A stretch of 64,000 nucleotides of DNA from Sulfurovum sp. UBA4779 (GCA_002403155.1 DHHF01000001.1:266037-330036); one strand, 5' to 3'; positions 35,649-45,128 are shown, counted from the first letter of the stretch. Notes: generated by a model not told the origin, from the sequence alone. Numbers and translations: made by a program.

Positions 35649-36584
35649 TCAATCAAAACGTTTTACCCGCCTATGGCAATAGGGAGTTTTGTTTTTCTTT
35701 TGATAATAATCCTGATGGTACGCCTCAGCCTCATAGAAACTATCTTTTTTAAGTATTCTGGTGGCTACCTTGAATCCCTTTTTTTCTAGCAGACCGATAA
35801 GATTTTCAATAATGCTTCTTTCGTTTTGATCGCTTACAAAGACCGCCGAAAGATACTGCTCGCCTATATCCAGGCCTTGGCCGTCCATTTGCGTAGGATC
35901 GTGTATCTCGAAAAATGCTTTGGCAAGCGTTTCGTAAGAGATGACGGAAGGATCATAAGTGACTTCGACAACCTCCAAATGTCCTGTTTTGCCAGAGACT
36001 ACCTGCTCATAGGTGGGGTTTTTGATGCTGCCGCCCATAAATCCTGAAATCACCTCTTTGACGCCATCAAGCTTTTCAAGATAGTACTCTACGCCCCAAA
36101 AGCACCCTCCCGCAAAATAAGCTTTCTTTAGCATTGTGCCGCCATCTTCTTTTTTTTCTTCAAGCTGAAGCGATATGGAGTTTACGCAATGCCTTGTGTT
36201 TTTAGGAGTAAACCCCTCTCCCCTGAACACATGCCCAAGATGCGCGCCGCACTTGGAGCAAACTATTTCCGTTCGTACCCCGTCTGCATCGACCTGCTCT
36301 TTGATCGCTCCGGGAATAGCATCATCGAAACTTGGCCATCCGCAATGCGAATTAAATTTATCTTTAGAAACATAAAGCGGCTGGCCGCATACTTTGCATC
36401 GGTAAACACCCTCTTGGGTTGTATTCACATATTCTCCGGAAAAAGGCCTTTCAGTCCCTTTATCCACGATCACATGCTTTTCTTCGGGCGATAGTTTTTC
36501 AATGCGTTCAGTCCAAGGCTTCATCTGATCTCCAACAAGTAAGGTTAAAAACAATGCTATCCACATAAGCCCTATTTTTTTCAT
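35649..36584 (-). CDS. msrBA: Periplasmic methionine sulfoxide reductase MsrB-MsrA fusion
   Basis: 311 residues from the ATG at 36584, which has AAAGGAA upstream; an in-frame start at 36608 would put charged residues ahead of the signal. Order: signal peptide (MKKIGLMWIALFLTLLVGDQ), MsrB at about 25-145 with two zinc CxxC pairs (CKVCG, CSKCG) and catalytic Cys in NTRHCVNSISL, then MsrA at about 155-305 with GGCFWGVEYYLEK. Repairs both R- and S-methionine sulfoxide. The signal peptide places it in the periplasm. No thioredoxin-like domain is fused, so an outside reductant is needed. Confidence 0.92.
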   Translation of the reverse strand: MKKIGLMWIALFLTLLVGDQMKPWTERIEKLSPEEKHVIVDKGTERPFSGEYVNTTQEGVYRCKVCGQPLYVSKDKFNSHCGWPSFDDAIPGAIKEQVDADGVRTEIVCSKCGAHLGHVFRGEGFTPKNTRHCVNSISLQLEEKKEDGGTMLKKAYFAGGCFWGVEYYLEKLDGVKEVISGFMGGSIKNPTYEQVVSGKTGHLEVVEVTYDPSVISYETLAKAFFEIHDPTQMDGQGLDIGEQYLSAVFVSDQNERSIIENLIGLLEKKGFKVATRILKKDSFYEAEAYHQDYYQKKNKTPYCHRRVKRFD

Positions 36585-36639
36585 TATGCTTTCCTTTATT
36601 TTCAACATGCCCTGCTAACGTTTTATACATTGTGTCCCT

Positions 36640-37023
36640 CTAGTCTCGTATGATCGCGTATTTTCCGGACCCCAGCAGTACAATCGCCAGTGAAGAGAGC
36701 AAAAATAGCATAGGCAACTCAATACTCCATGCCCCAAGAGCATTGAGTGCAAACATATCTTTGCTATGTGCCAAATAGATAGCTCCCGCCATCGTTACCG
36801 CAATGATACCGGCCCACCATCTGCTTTTCCATCCTATGATAAGAAAAATGGGGGCAAGTATCTCGCCTGCATATACCCCATATGCAAAAAAATCCGGAAG
36901 ATGGTATGCTGCAAGCATTCCTTTGATCGGAGCAATACCATGCGTTGCTTTGTGAATGCCGTGAAACAGCATCAAGCCCCCTACCATCACCCGCAATATA
37001 AGTTTTGCTATATGTTCATGCAT
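36640..37023 (-). CDS. DoxX family membrane protein
   Basis: 127 residues with four membrane helices: LILRVMVGGLMLFHGIHKAT, FFAYGVYAGEILAPIFLIIG, WAGIIAVTMAGAIYLAHS and LPMLFLLSSLAIVLLGSGKY. The FHG-x-HK motif in helix 1 is typical of DoxX. Role in redox or membrane chemistry is not settled. It lies 55 bases upstream of msrBA on the same strand and is the last core gene before the island. Confidence 0.85.
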   Translation of the reverse strand: MHEHIAKLILRVMVGGLMLFHGIHKATHGIAPIKGMLAAYHLPDFFAYGVYAGEILAPIFLIIGWKSRWWAGIIAVTMAGAIYLAHSKDMFALNALGAWSIELPMLFLLSSLAIVLLGSGKYAIIRD

Positions 37024-37195
37024 CTCCCGCTCCTTTGGATAAAGTTTGATTTAGCTGTTTTTATCATAGCATAAAACCTATAATTTCGCCAATGATCCGG
37101 CTAAAAACTCGGCTGCTTGATTGAGGTAGAATTGCATTAGCGATTAGAATTGGCGGTTCGATATTTAGGGCTTGTTTGTGATTGATAAAAAGTAG

Positions 37196-37218
37196 TGGCC
37201 GGGAGAGGGGGACTCCAA
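37196..37218 (-). other. tRNA 3'-end-like remnant, candidate attachment site
   Basis: The minus strand reads TTGGAGTCCCCCTCTCCCGG then CCA. This fits the end of a tRNA: T-loop TTxGAGT with one mismatch to the invariant C56, T-stem CCCCC, a 7-base acceptor TCTCCCG, discriminator G and CCA. No 5' part of a tRNA is present. It lies just before the integrase gene. The rest of 37024-37366 holds no gene. Confidence 0.5.
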
Positions 37219-37226
37219 TTACTTCT

Positions 37227-37262
37227 ATATATCAAGTACCACAATGTTTTATCAAGTACCCT
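37227..37262 (+). repeat. 36-bp flank repeat, left copy (two ATCAAGTACC units)
   Basis: Two ATCAAGTACC units start 20 bases apart (37231 and 37251), joined by a spacer ending TGTTTT. The block matches 56243-56278 at 33 of 36 positions in the same orientation. Weaker half-sites follow at 37304 and 37321. It lies 105 bases before the integrase ATG: possible arm-type recombinase sites or operators. Confidence 0.75.
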
Positions 37263-37366
37263 GAAACCATACGTATTTTAGGGCTTTGGTGGCATTATAA
37301 CTTTTATCAACTGACATAGTTATAAATCAAGTAACTGCTGCTAAGGTGGTACATAGGTGGTATTTA

Positions 37367-38464
37367 ATGAGCACAAATAAATGGATCAATTCCAGAAAAT
37401 ATACAGGCGTAAGATATAGGATTCTAGATGGGAAAGATCGTAGCTATCAAATACGCTACAAAATTAATGGAAGACTCAAAGAAGAGGTCATTGGCAAAAA
37501 GTCTGAGGGCATCACTGAACAGTATTGTCACCAAAAACGCAACGAGGCGCTTAACAAAGCGAAATTTGGTGATGATACACCTATCGTAAAACATAAAAAG
37601 AAAAACTTTATGACGGTACAAGATCTTGCAGATGTCTATTTTGAAGATACTATTGAAAACAAATCAAACCGTCAAATACATGGAAAATATAATCTACATA
37701 TCGAACCAATATTTGGACATTTGGATATACACACGATCGACCAAGATGACATCATCAAGTGGAAACGAACTATAAATCGTGCACCTAAAACTGTCAACAG
37801 TACAGTAGAGCTTCTCGCAACCATCTATAATCACTCTATAAAAAAAGGGCTTAAAGTTGTAAACCCTTGTATAGGCATCAACAAAGCAAAGATCAACAAC
37901 CAAAGAGAAAAATATTTAGATAGTGATGAGATTCATGAGCTTAAAAATGCTGTAAAAAATAACCCGATACTTTACAGTTTTGTCCTACTTTCTCTAAGCA
38001 CGGGTGGTAGGCGTGAAACTATCCTTGATATACAAAAAAAGGATATCAACCTCAATACTGGTACCGTTAATCTAATTGATTTTAAAAATAGTGGAGAAGC
38101 CTATACCGGTTTTTTGGAACAAGAAACAATAAAGTTTCTAAACTCAATTGCATGGTCAAGACTCAAGCCTAACGACTATATCGTAGGACTTTCTGGCAAA
38201 AAAATACCTGCAAAAACACTATCAAATCGTCTTCGTCCAATCCTTAACAGACTTTTTAATAAGGGTCTCGACGAAAATGATACAAAAAATAGAGCTGTGA
38301 TACACACACTCCGCCATACATTTGCTTCACACTTGGCGATAAATGGTACACCGATTTTTACTATCCAAAAGCTGTTAAATCACAAGGACATCAAAGATAC
38401 GCTACGTTATGCCAAACTAGCACCGGATAGCGGCAAAGAACACGTTTTCTTGTTATATATTTAA
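37367..38464 (+). CDS. Tyrosine recombinase / integrase
   Basis: 365 residues from the ATG at 37367 (AGGTGG 9 bases upstream). The N-terminal DNA-binding part has a SAM-like core at about 80-165 (FMTVQDLADVYFED). The catalytic domain has Arg in LSTGGRRETILDI, the HTLRHTFASHLAING box, HKDIKDT and the Tyr nucleophile in TLRYAKLAP. Probably drives integration and excision of the island; it is beside a tRNA-like attachment remnant, the usual layout. Convergent with the AlpA-like gene. Confidence 0.93.
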   Translation: MSTNKWINSRKYTGVRYRILDGKDRSYQIRYKINGRLKEEVIGKKSEGITEQYCHQKRNEALNKAKFGDDTPIVKHKKKNFMTVQDLADVYFEDTIENKSNRQIHGKYNLHIEPIFGHLDIHTIDQDDIIKWKRTINRAPKTVNSTVELLATIYNHSIKKGLKVVNPCIGINKAKINNQREKYLDSDEIHELKNAVKNNPILYSFVLLSLSTGGRRETILDIQKKDINLNTGTVNLIDFKNSGEAYTGFLEQETIKFLNSIAWSRLKPNDYIVGLSGKKIPAKTLSNRLRPILNRLFNKGLDENDTKNRAVIHTLRHTFASHLAINGTPIFTIQKLLNHKDIKDTLRYAKLAPDSGKEHVFLLYI

Positions 38465-38470
38465 AATAGC

Positions 38471-38487
38471 GAGGGCATAATGCCCTC
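38471..38487 (+). terminator. Bidirectional hairpin after integrase
   Basis: A 7-bp stem GAGGGCA/TGCCCTC with a 3-base loop lies between the convergent integrase and AlpA-like gene stops. No T-run; a weak terminator. Confidence 0.5.
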
Positions 38488-39022
38488 ATGCAGATACTGT
38501 TTGCACATATGTCAATCCACATATATACTCAACAATCTCATCACGATAAAACTGATAGATTGATTTTGGCTTTATCCCTAATCGTACATATCTTGGCGCA
38601 AAAAGATTTACTTTCCTGTTTTCTTCCTTATTCAGCTTTTCAATATCTCTTTTTAGTTTTTGTGTACTGAAACTACAAAGTACAGCTGTCTCTTTGAGAC
38701 TGTATTGCTTGATACTATTTACAGATGCGAGAACTTTTTTGAGCATCTCTTTGCTTTCATTTTCATTTGGGCTATAATGCATTTCGAGTTTGAATGCTGC
38801 TATATGATCGATGCGATACCTTACCGGCGAGTTGTTTGCATCGCCAAACTTGACATATTTTGGTCCCATCCCCTCAGATCGCATAACCTCTGTAATACCT
38901 ATGCTTTTATCTATAGTTTCTGCGAAACTTTTATTGTCTATCATCAGTGATTTATGTTCCTTAAACAACGAAATTGTCTCAGCCAGAATCTTATCATAAT
39001 TGTTTTGGTCAATTGAAACCAT
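38486..39022 (-). CDS. AlpA/excisionase-like DNA-binding protein with duplicated unit
   Basis: 178 residues from the ATG at 39022, which has GGAGG 7 bases upstream; an upstream in-frame ATG at 39034 would overlap that site. Two helix-turn-helix-like units each end in the same pattern: GPKYVKFG then VRYRIDHIAAFK, and APRYVRLG then YQFYRDEIVEYI. The pattern is that of AlpA/excisionase proteins. Next to the integrase, it is a candidate directionality factor or island regulator. Assignment rests on pattern only. Confidence 0.6.
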   Translation of the reverse strand: MVSIDQNNYDKILAETISLFKEHKSLMIDNKSFAETIDKSIGITEVMRSEGMGPKYVKFGDANNSPVRYRIDHIAAFKLEMHYSPNENESKEMLKKVLASVNSIKQYSLKETAVLCSFSTQKLKRDIEKLNKEENRKVNLFAPRYVRLGIKPKSIYQFYRDEIVEYICGLTYVQTVSA

Positions 39023-39231
39023 CGTAACCTCCATTACAGATGGAGCACAGAGGTTTCACAAAACTCGACCCATTGTCGATAAAACGTCCACATTTACAGT
39101 AGCGTAAAGCGGCATTTTAAATAAGCAATAAATTCGTTAGTTTTACATGTTCTTACTAGATTTTTTTTTGACTTTCAAGATGTTGTAAGATTAGAAATTA
39201 TATGGATTTTGTAATGGCATGAGAATCCATT

Positions 39232-39389
39232 TCAGTCTTTCATGATCAAGGTAGTGCCGTGCTCCTAGCATACTACATCAATCATTTGCGGGAGATGCCA
39301 TATCCACCGCACCCTACTTAAAGAAAAGTGGGCCTGCTCAAAGTACTGAGCGTACTTTTGCTCTTCACATCCTATAAGATGCTGCTCTT
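39232..39389 (+). other. Hairpin-rich gene-free stretch, possible structured RNA
   Basis: No gene is seen in 39023-39467. Within it, three inverted repeats follow each other: GTAGT/ACTAC enclosing GTGCT/AGCAT (39249-39274 region), TGCGG/CCGCA (39288-39313 region) and AAGTAC/GTACTT with a 5-base loop (39340-39357 region). They lead into the terminator-like palindrome at 39390. A small RNA on the plus strand is possible; no promoter is clear. Confidence 0.3.
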
Positions 39390-39418
39390 AAAAATATGGT
39401 ATATAATACCATATTTTT
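39390..39418. terminator. Bidirectional terminator palindrome
   Basis: 13-base perfect arms (AAAAATATGGTAT and its complement) around a 3-base loop. The A-run and T-run on either side suit termination in both directions. It is the probable end of the long minus-strand defence operon, 50 bases after the last stop. Confidence 0.6.
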
Positions 39419-39467
39419 ACATCAATTACCACATTCAGACTTTTGCTTTGAAAAACAGCACAAGCTA

Positions 39468-39836
39468 TTAATGTTCTGAAGAAAAATGATTTATTTCATT
39501 GATAGAATCATTCCAACTTACACCACCTAAAGAGATAGAAACATTTGTAGCATCCATCCATTCCAGATCACATTCTTCCCCGTTTTCATTTACCACTATA
39601 TATTTTGATGTAGCCTTATCCTGCTCATTGTCGTATGGTGTATTTTTACTATAGCTATATTCAAGATGTTCTATATTATTATCAGGATCAAAAAGAATCC
39701 CATAAGCAAAATCTTCCTTATATTGAGGAGCATTATGTTCCTCGCTTGTCCAATAAATAGTCCCTATGGTAAATTCATCTGGATTTCTTTGCATTTTTTC
39801 TTTAAGTTCTTCTATAGTTGGTAATCTTATTTCCAT
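39468..39836 (-). CDS. Hypothetical acidic protein, 122 residues
   Basis: MEIRLPTIEELKEKMQRNPD at the start, then a beta-rich acidic body (IGTIYWTSEEHNAPQYKEDF, YIVVNENGEECDLEWMD). No signal, membrane segment or known motif. AAGGAAG lies 5 bases before the ATG. It is the last gene of the defence operon, 36 bases after the 27-aa peptide gene. The acidic composition would suit an inhibitor or DNA mimic, but nothing shows this. Confidence 0.6.
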   Translation of the reverse strand: MEIRLPTIEELKEKMQRNPDEFTIGTIYWTSEEHNAPQYKEDFAYGILFDPDNNIEHLEYSYSKNTPYDNEQDKATSKYIVVNENGEECDLEWMDATNVSISLGGVSWNDSINEINHFSSEH

Positions 39837-39872
39837 TTTGCTTCCTTATGATTAATTTTCATTATACTTTTT

Positions 39873-39956
39873 TCACCAAAATAATGACACAAGCCATTTA
39901 GCCAAATAGTAAAAAATCACAAAGGCTACAATAGCCCCGCCAATCATCTCAAGCAT
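39873..39956 (-). CDS. 27-residue single-helix membrane peptide
   Basis: The peptide begins MLEMIGGAIVAFVIFYYLAK and ends in Trp; it is one continuous hydrophobic helix with a Lys near the end. AGAGG lies 5-6 bases before the ATG at 39956. It sits 28 bases after the dptH-like stop and ahead of the 122-residue gene, so it would be co-transcribed. Such a peptide could be a membrane toxin or an accessory subunit; no homologue is recognised. Confidence 0.5.
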   Translation of the reverse strand: MLEMIGGAIVAFVIFYYLAKWLVSLFW

Positions 39957-39984
39957 GGCAACCTCTGTTCATCTTTCAACATTG

Positions 39985-42900
39985 TCAAATATTCTCAAGT
40001 ACTTTATCTATATACTCATCAGCTATATATGCAGTTTGAATATATTGTTTCTCACCAGCAAATTTAGCAATCATATGCCCATACCCGAGAAGCTTTTCTG
40101 CACCAGGTTCATCAAGGATAATATTTGAATTCTTTTCGCTATCAACACGCAGTGCAAACTTTGCACCAAGATTTGCACGTAAGATTGGAACAACTACTGT
40201 ATTGTCGGGACGTTGAGTACTGACAATCAAGTGAATTCCTGCTGCTCTAGCTTTGCCTGAAAGACTTTGTACCGCACTACTTACATCCCTTTTAAATTCA
40301 TCATCTAACATCCAATCTGCAAACTCATCAAATATTAAAATAATTCTAGGAATATTAGTTTCAACTTTTTTATTATATTTATTGATTTCATTAACACCTG
40401 CTTCTGCAAAAAGAGAATATCTTCTTTCCATCTCTTCAACTAAACCATGTAGCTTTTTTATAGCCAATTCTTTTTTTGTAATAATCCCATCCTCATCAAG
40501 ATATGGAATATTTCGATAACGAGTGAACTCAACTTGTTTTGGATCAACCAAAATAAACCTTAACTCATCAATAGTATTAGTTCTCATCAGATCAACAATG
40601 AAAATATTTAAAAGAACACTCTTACCACTTTTTGTCATACCACCTACAAGTGCATGTGGGTCTTCACTGTCTAAATTATAATACACAACATCATTGTTTT
40701 CTTCATTGCGGCCTAATAAAATTTTAGTATTACCAGGACCATCGCTTAGCTCTCTACCTTCTAAACAATCTTGATACAAAATTACTTGCCTGTTTTTTCT
40801 AGCAAAGACCAAGTCATATGAACCTGGCACAACTTCGACTCTTAATAGCTTTAATTTTTCAACTGCTAAAAAGTCATTTGCCATTTTGTAAAATATATTC
40901 TCATTCCAGCCAAGCTCAGGCTCTAGTGATACGCGAATCGCATTAGGCGTAAATAGGTACTTTAGTACTTTAGCTCTATACTTATGGTGCATTACAACTT
41001 TTTTAACAGCCGTACTCACTGTTTCACCTTCTATTCGCTCAGCCTCTTTTTGTTGATCTTTCTTTTTTTGCGGATCACTTCTTGTGTCATTTTCTTCAAC
41101 TGCAGACTCTTCTTTAGATGGAATATTCTCATCTTCTTTTATAGGGGTCATCTCTTCTTGTAACTCAACAGTTGTTAGTGTTGGTACAGATATTGGCTTT
41201 TCTTTTGTCATGTGATCATATTTTGGTAAGACTAATTCTGATGAAACTAAACTAAAGCCCGGAAGAGACTCAACCATGGATACAATAGATTTTGACCCAA
41301 TTATATATTGCTTAACACCTTCTATCCCTGTTGATGGCTGATAGTCATCTATATGGTCATGAACAAATACATACGACATGCCTCTAACGATAAAATTGAT
41401 TTCCTTATCTAAACGTATAGCATTACGGATATCTTCAGACGTTAGACCACCTGTAAAGCTCTTATGATGTGTTTCTACTATTAGATCAGAAATCTTTGCC
41501 AACCAATACTCTTTATCAAAATATTCGTTCTCTTCAAATACTTTTTTGATCTGTGTATATGAATCTTTCACTTGCTGCAATGATTTTTTTGCATGTCCAG
41601 CCCTATTAGCCTCATTACAAAACTTCGCTTCTACTACATCAATATAAACCGTTGTAAGCTTATTTTCTGTAAATACCGGAGTAATAGAAAGAATATCGGC
41701 AAGTACATTGTTTTGAGTCATAAGCAGCTTCTCTTCAGAGTTTATACTCGATAAAAACCAATCTGCATAATCGTCTATATAAATCAATATATTTTCATGT
41801 AATGACAATCCTTCTATAATTGTTTTTGTAAGTACCAACCCAAGCATCTCATTTGCAAAGCTACCACGACCAATAGCCTTCAGAAGTATGTCTCCTGAAA
41901 GTTCATTGGCAGACCTCATAATATTCTCAACAGAACTTTTAACAACCGATTCATTGACATTAAAGTCTTTAAACTTCTTAATCAAGTGGCTTTCTAGAAG
42001 AATTGTATTTGCCTTAGAGGAGACAACTAGGTTTCGATTGATATGTCTAGCCTTGCGATACTTAATAACATTTGCACCAAACTCTTCTAATATCTTTTTA
42101 TCCAGCAGTGCATCTAAGTTTATAACCCAGTCCGTACGTTTATGTATGGCTTCAAGATCTTTATGTAGATCTTTATGGCTACGGTCAACATTCAAAGTTG
42201 GAATTTTATCTTTATAGTCATCCCTATGTGTACTCATTGTTAAATAAAGCAAATTATAAAATGAACTTGTTAATTCACTTCTAGCTGGAGATACCAAATA
42301 CTTACCTACACTACTCTCTTTTTCCGTCATATATTTACGTTTTGACCACATTGTTGGATGATACTTAAAAAGATCATATGACTCTTCAAGCAATTGATTT
42401 CGAAAAACAAGTTTAGCTTTGGATGATACGAAGTCATTTAAAAAGGCTATGTTAAGTTGATCATTAACGTTATCAAGCTGTTTAAAGCTCTGATCAAAGG
42501 CATTTAGACGTATATTAGAAAGGAACGAAACCTCATTATACTCAAGTACCTCCTCTGCATCTTTTGAGTTTTGATTTACCAAAAATGAACGATACATTTT
42601 TCTGATATGTGAAGCATCAATATCATTCAAGTAAATTTCAAAATTATTCTCTTTAGCAGTAAAGTCAAGTGTCATCAATTTTTTCATAAATTTAACAGGA
42701 AAGTCATAATTATTAACCGCATGAAGGAGCACTTTCAGGCTACTTTGCTTATGATTATTTAAAGCTAAATAGTTTTCTATCACTTTTGTTAAAATAGTTG
42801 CTTGCGCAGTAGGATCAGTACTTTGTCCACTATCTAGAAAATTCCTTACTGGTTCTAGTATTGTATAATCATCACATAATTCAGATATTTGAAGTAAGCT

Positions 42901-45126
42901 CTCTTCGTCACCTTCAACATCAAATAATCTAAAAACTTCAGGATAGTAAGGTGTGCTAAAACTTTGCTCAAGATCACTAAAATAAAGATCTTCTTTGATC
43001 AAAGATACATCATTTGCTCTTACATAAGTATCAATAAAATCAAAAGCATGTTTTAGTTTAACAAAGTATGAAATTAAACGTAGTGGATGAAATGATGGGA
43101 TGATAACAGATTTTTCCTGTCCAACACGTACGGTTACCAATGAAAGGAAAGGCTCAATCACTGCACTTTTAAATTGATCGTTCTCACTATTCTCAAAAAG
43201 GAGTTTACATATCTCTATGTATCCTTGACTCAACTGGTTGATACGCTCGAAGTCAAATGAATCTTTAGTAAGATTTTCTATAATATTCAATTGATTTAAA
43301 AGCCAAGAATAATCGCTTAAATACCTGCTAAAGAGTGTTGTAAAGTTCTTGAAATCCTCTTCTTCAAGCATACTTATAGTAGCTTTCAAGATATTTTTAC
43401 TTGATACAGCATGATCACATGTTTTTGGAAAGAGGCGATAGCCAGAATTGTTCCCACGACTTGCTAAAGATGAAAAGTCAAAAAGAGAAAGTGGTTTTTT
43501 CTCACCTTTTTCAGATCCAGAAGCACGATAAACTACATTGGCATACAAACAATTACTCTTTAGGTGTTGCGCTATGGCTTCTATATCTTCACTATAGCCA
43601 CTCAGCATACTGTTTGGATCAAAAGACCAAATAAGCTTACGCTCTGCTAATTTTTCTTTATTTGCATCTTTTGCTTGAATAATAAAGTGTAATTCATTCG
43701 CTGCTTTAGATAAATTTCCTTTTCTATATTTTCTAACTGCATCATTGATTTTACCTTCAAGTTTTTCTTCAATTTCTTGTATAAAACCAAACTCAAAATA
43801 TATAGTTTTTGATATTCTATTTAAAATGGAGTAACGCTTATGTAGATAGTTAATCGCATGTTTCGAGTTATTTCTCATAATAGCAGCTGTTTGTGACTGT
43901 TTTAAAGAAACTACTATATGATCAATATTATCAACATCTGCTTTTAACTTTTTTACGGTCTCAAGAATTCCTAAAATAAAATCATTTGATTTTGACTGTG
44001 TTGGATACAGAAATTTATCCCATTTATTTCGAAGTGACCTACTCTCTTCTATATAGCCTTTATACTTTTTATATACAGGTTCAAGAACATGTCTAAGCCC
44101 TTCTCTATCTTTCGGAGGAAGACTGTCGTATTGTAACAAGCTCTCTTTTTCTTTTTCTTCAGCCTCTGTATCCTTCTCTTCAAGAAGGTCAAGTGTTTCT
44201 TGACCAAGTTTTTTAGATGTATCAGATTTTGTCTTTTCAAATAGCCTATAGACCGAATCTTCATACCAATCTAAAGTACCAAAGGCTTGTTTATTTCGAG
44301 GAAGCTCCCTTGAGTCTGCATTAATGAAACTTAAAATTAAAGATTGGGCCTCAGGGGTTAACAATTTAAACTCTTCTAAATTTTCATTGTACTTTTCAAG
44401 TAAGTCTTCTGATGAAATTGTTTTATTCCCAATTCTTTTTGAGAATGCAGCAGTTATAGACTTAAAAGGTTGTACAATCTTCTTTACATCCCTTAATAAA
44501 AAGCTTTTCTTTAATGACTCAAAGCACTTTCTACACTTAAATGCATTTAGCGAATTGAGAGACATTCCCATAGCATCTTCTAAAATATAGCCTTCTGTAT
44601 CCATATACGAAATAGTAGATTCTACAAAGCCCTCCATTTCAAAGGGGCTAAGACCATCTAAATCTTTCAAAAATACTTTACAAACATTTTGAAGCTTTTG
44701 TTTTCCCTGTCGATCGAGTAAAGTATTATCCATTGCTCCCACAACAGCTTCAAACTCACTCCCAATATCATCAGGTGACAAAGTACTTATATCATTTAGT
44801 GTGTCAATAACTTCATTTGTAATAAAAACAATATACGAAATGCCATTTAAGTCAATATCAGAGTGCTGAACATTTTCATTACGATATTGTGCCATAACCT
44901 CATGATTGGCCCTTATAATCCGATTACTTTCTGTTTTTATCTGCATACTATCATCAACGATTAACAGGATTTCATTATGTTCATGGTGTATAAAATAGGA
45001 TAACAAGGATTGAAAAGTATATAAAGGGTAATTTTTTAGTATAAACTTACCACTAGTCCCTTCACTCTGGGACACTTTACTATCAGAGAGAATTTTTTGA
45101 ACAATATAATTAGTTATAATACTCAT
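39985..45126 (-). CDS. dptH: DptH/DndH-like FtsK-HerA ATPase of phosphorothioate-dependent restriction
   Basis: 1713 residues. The C-terminal 230 residues form an FtsK/SpoIIIE-HerA motor: Walker A ALVGGMTKSGKSVLLNIF near 1490, Walker B RIILIFDEFADWMLDDEF near 1595, and HLIVSTQRPDNTVVVPILRA. The first 1200 residues are mostly helical with no known domain; an acidic/charged linker lies at about 1300-1370. DptH is the DNA translocase-type part of the restriction module that damages DNA lacking the sulfur modification. Size and motor match the family. Two bases after dptG. Confidence 0.85.
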   Translation of the reverse strand: MSIITNYIVQKILSDSKVSQSEGTSGKFILKNYPLYTFQSLLSYFIHHEHNEILLIVDDSMQIKTESNRIIRANHEVMAQYRNENVQHSDIDLNGISYIVFITNEVIDTLNDISTLSPDDIGSEFEAVVGAMDNTLLDRQGKQKLQNVCKVFLKDLDGLSPFEMEGFVESTISYMDTEGYILEDAMGMSLNSLNAFKCRKCFESLKKSFLLRDVKKIVQPFKSITAAFSKRIGNKTISSEDLLEKYNENLEEFKLLTPEAQSLILSFINADSRELPRNKQAFGTLDWYEDSVYRLFEKTKSDTSKKLGQETLDLLEEKDTEAEEKEKESLLQYDSLPPKDREGLRHVLEPVYKKYKGYIEESRSLRNKWDKFLYPTQSKSNDFILGILETVKKLKADVDNIDHIVVSLKQSQTAAIMRNNSKHAINYLHKRYSILNRISKTIYFEFGFIQEIEEKLEGKINDAVRKYRKGNLSKAANELHFIIQAKDANKEKLAERKLIWSFDPNSMLSGYSEDIEAIAQHLKSNCLYANVVYRASGSEKGEKKPLSLFDFSSLASRGNNSGYRLFPKTCDHAVSSKNILKATISMLEEEDFKNFTTLFSRYLSDYSWLLNQLNIIENLTKDSFDFERINQLSQGYIEICKLLFENSENDQFKSAVIEPFLSLVTVRVGQEKSVIIPSFHPLRLISYFVKLKHAFDFIDTYVRANDVSLIKEDLYFSDLEQSFSTPYYPEVFRLFDVEGDEESLLQISELCDDYTILEPVRNFLDSGQSTDPTAQATILTKVIENYLALNNHKQSSLKVLLHAVNNYDFPVKFMKKLMTLDFTAKENNFEIYLNDIDASHIRKMYRSFLVNQNSKDAEEVLEYNEVSFLSNIRLNAFDQSFKQLDNVNDQLNIAFLNDFVSSKAKLVFRNQLLEESYDLFKYHPTMWSKRKYMTEKESSVGKYLVSPARSELTSSFYNLLYLTMSTHRDDYKDKIPTLNVDRSHKDLHKDLEAIHKRTDWVINLDALLDKKILEEFGANVIKYRKARHINRNLVVSSKANTILLESHLIKKFKDFNVNESVVKSSVENIMRSANELSGDILLKAIGRGSFANEMLGLVLTKTIIEGLSLHENILIYIDDYADWFLSSINSEEKLLMTQNNVLADILSITPVFTENKLTTVYIDVVEAKFCNEANRAGHAKKSLQQVKDSYTQIKKVFEENEYFDKEYWLAKISDLIVETHHKSFTGGLTSEDIRNAIRLDKEINFIVRGMSYVFVHDHIDDYQPSTGIEGVKQYIIGSKSIVSMVESLPGFSLVSSELVLPKYDHMTKEKPISVPTLTTVELQEEMTPIKEDENIPSKEESAVEENDTRSDPQKKKDQQKEAERIEGETVSTAVKKVVMHHKYRAKVLKYLFTPNAIRVSLEPELGWNENIFYKMANDFLAVEKLKLLRVEVVPGSYDLVFARKNRQVILYQDCLEGRELSDGPGNTKILLGRNEENNDVVYYNLDSEDPHALVGGMTKSGKSVLLNIFIVDLMRTNTIDELRFILVDPKQVEFTRYRNIPYLDEDGIITKKELAIKKLHGLVEEMERRYSLFAEAGVNEINKYNKKVETNIPRIILIFDEFADWMLDDEFKRDVSSAVQSLSGKARAAGIHLIVSTQRPDNTVVVPILRANLGAKFALRVDSEKNSNIILDEPGAEKLLGYGHMIAKFAGEKQYIQTAYIADEYIDKVLENI

Positions 45127-45128
45127 TT

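Noticed and set aside
37227..37262. Repeat pair considered as a CRISPR array
   Set aside because: Only two units 20 bases apart, no spacers of regular length and no cas genes in the window.
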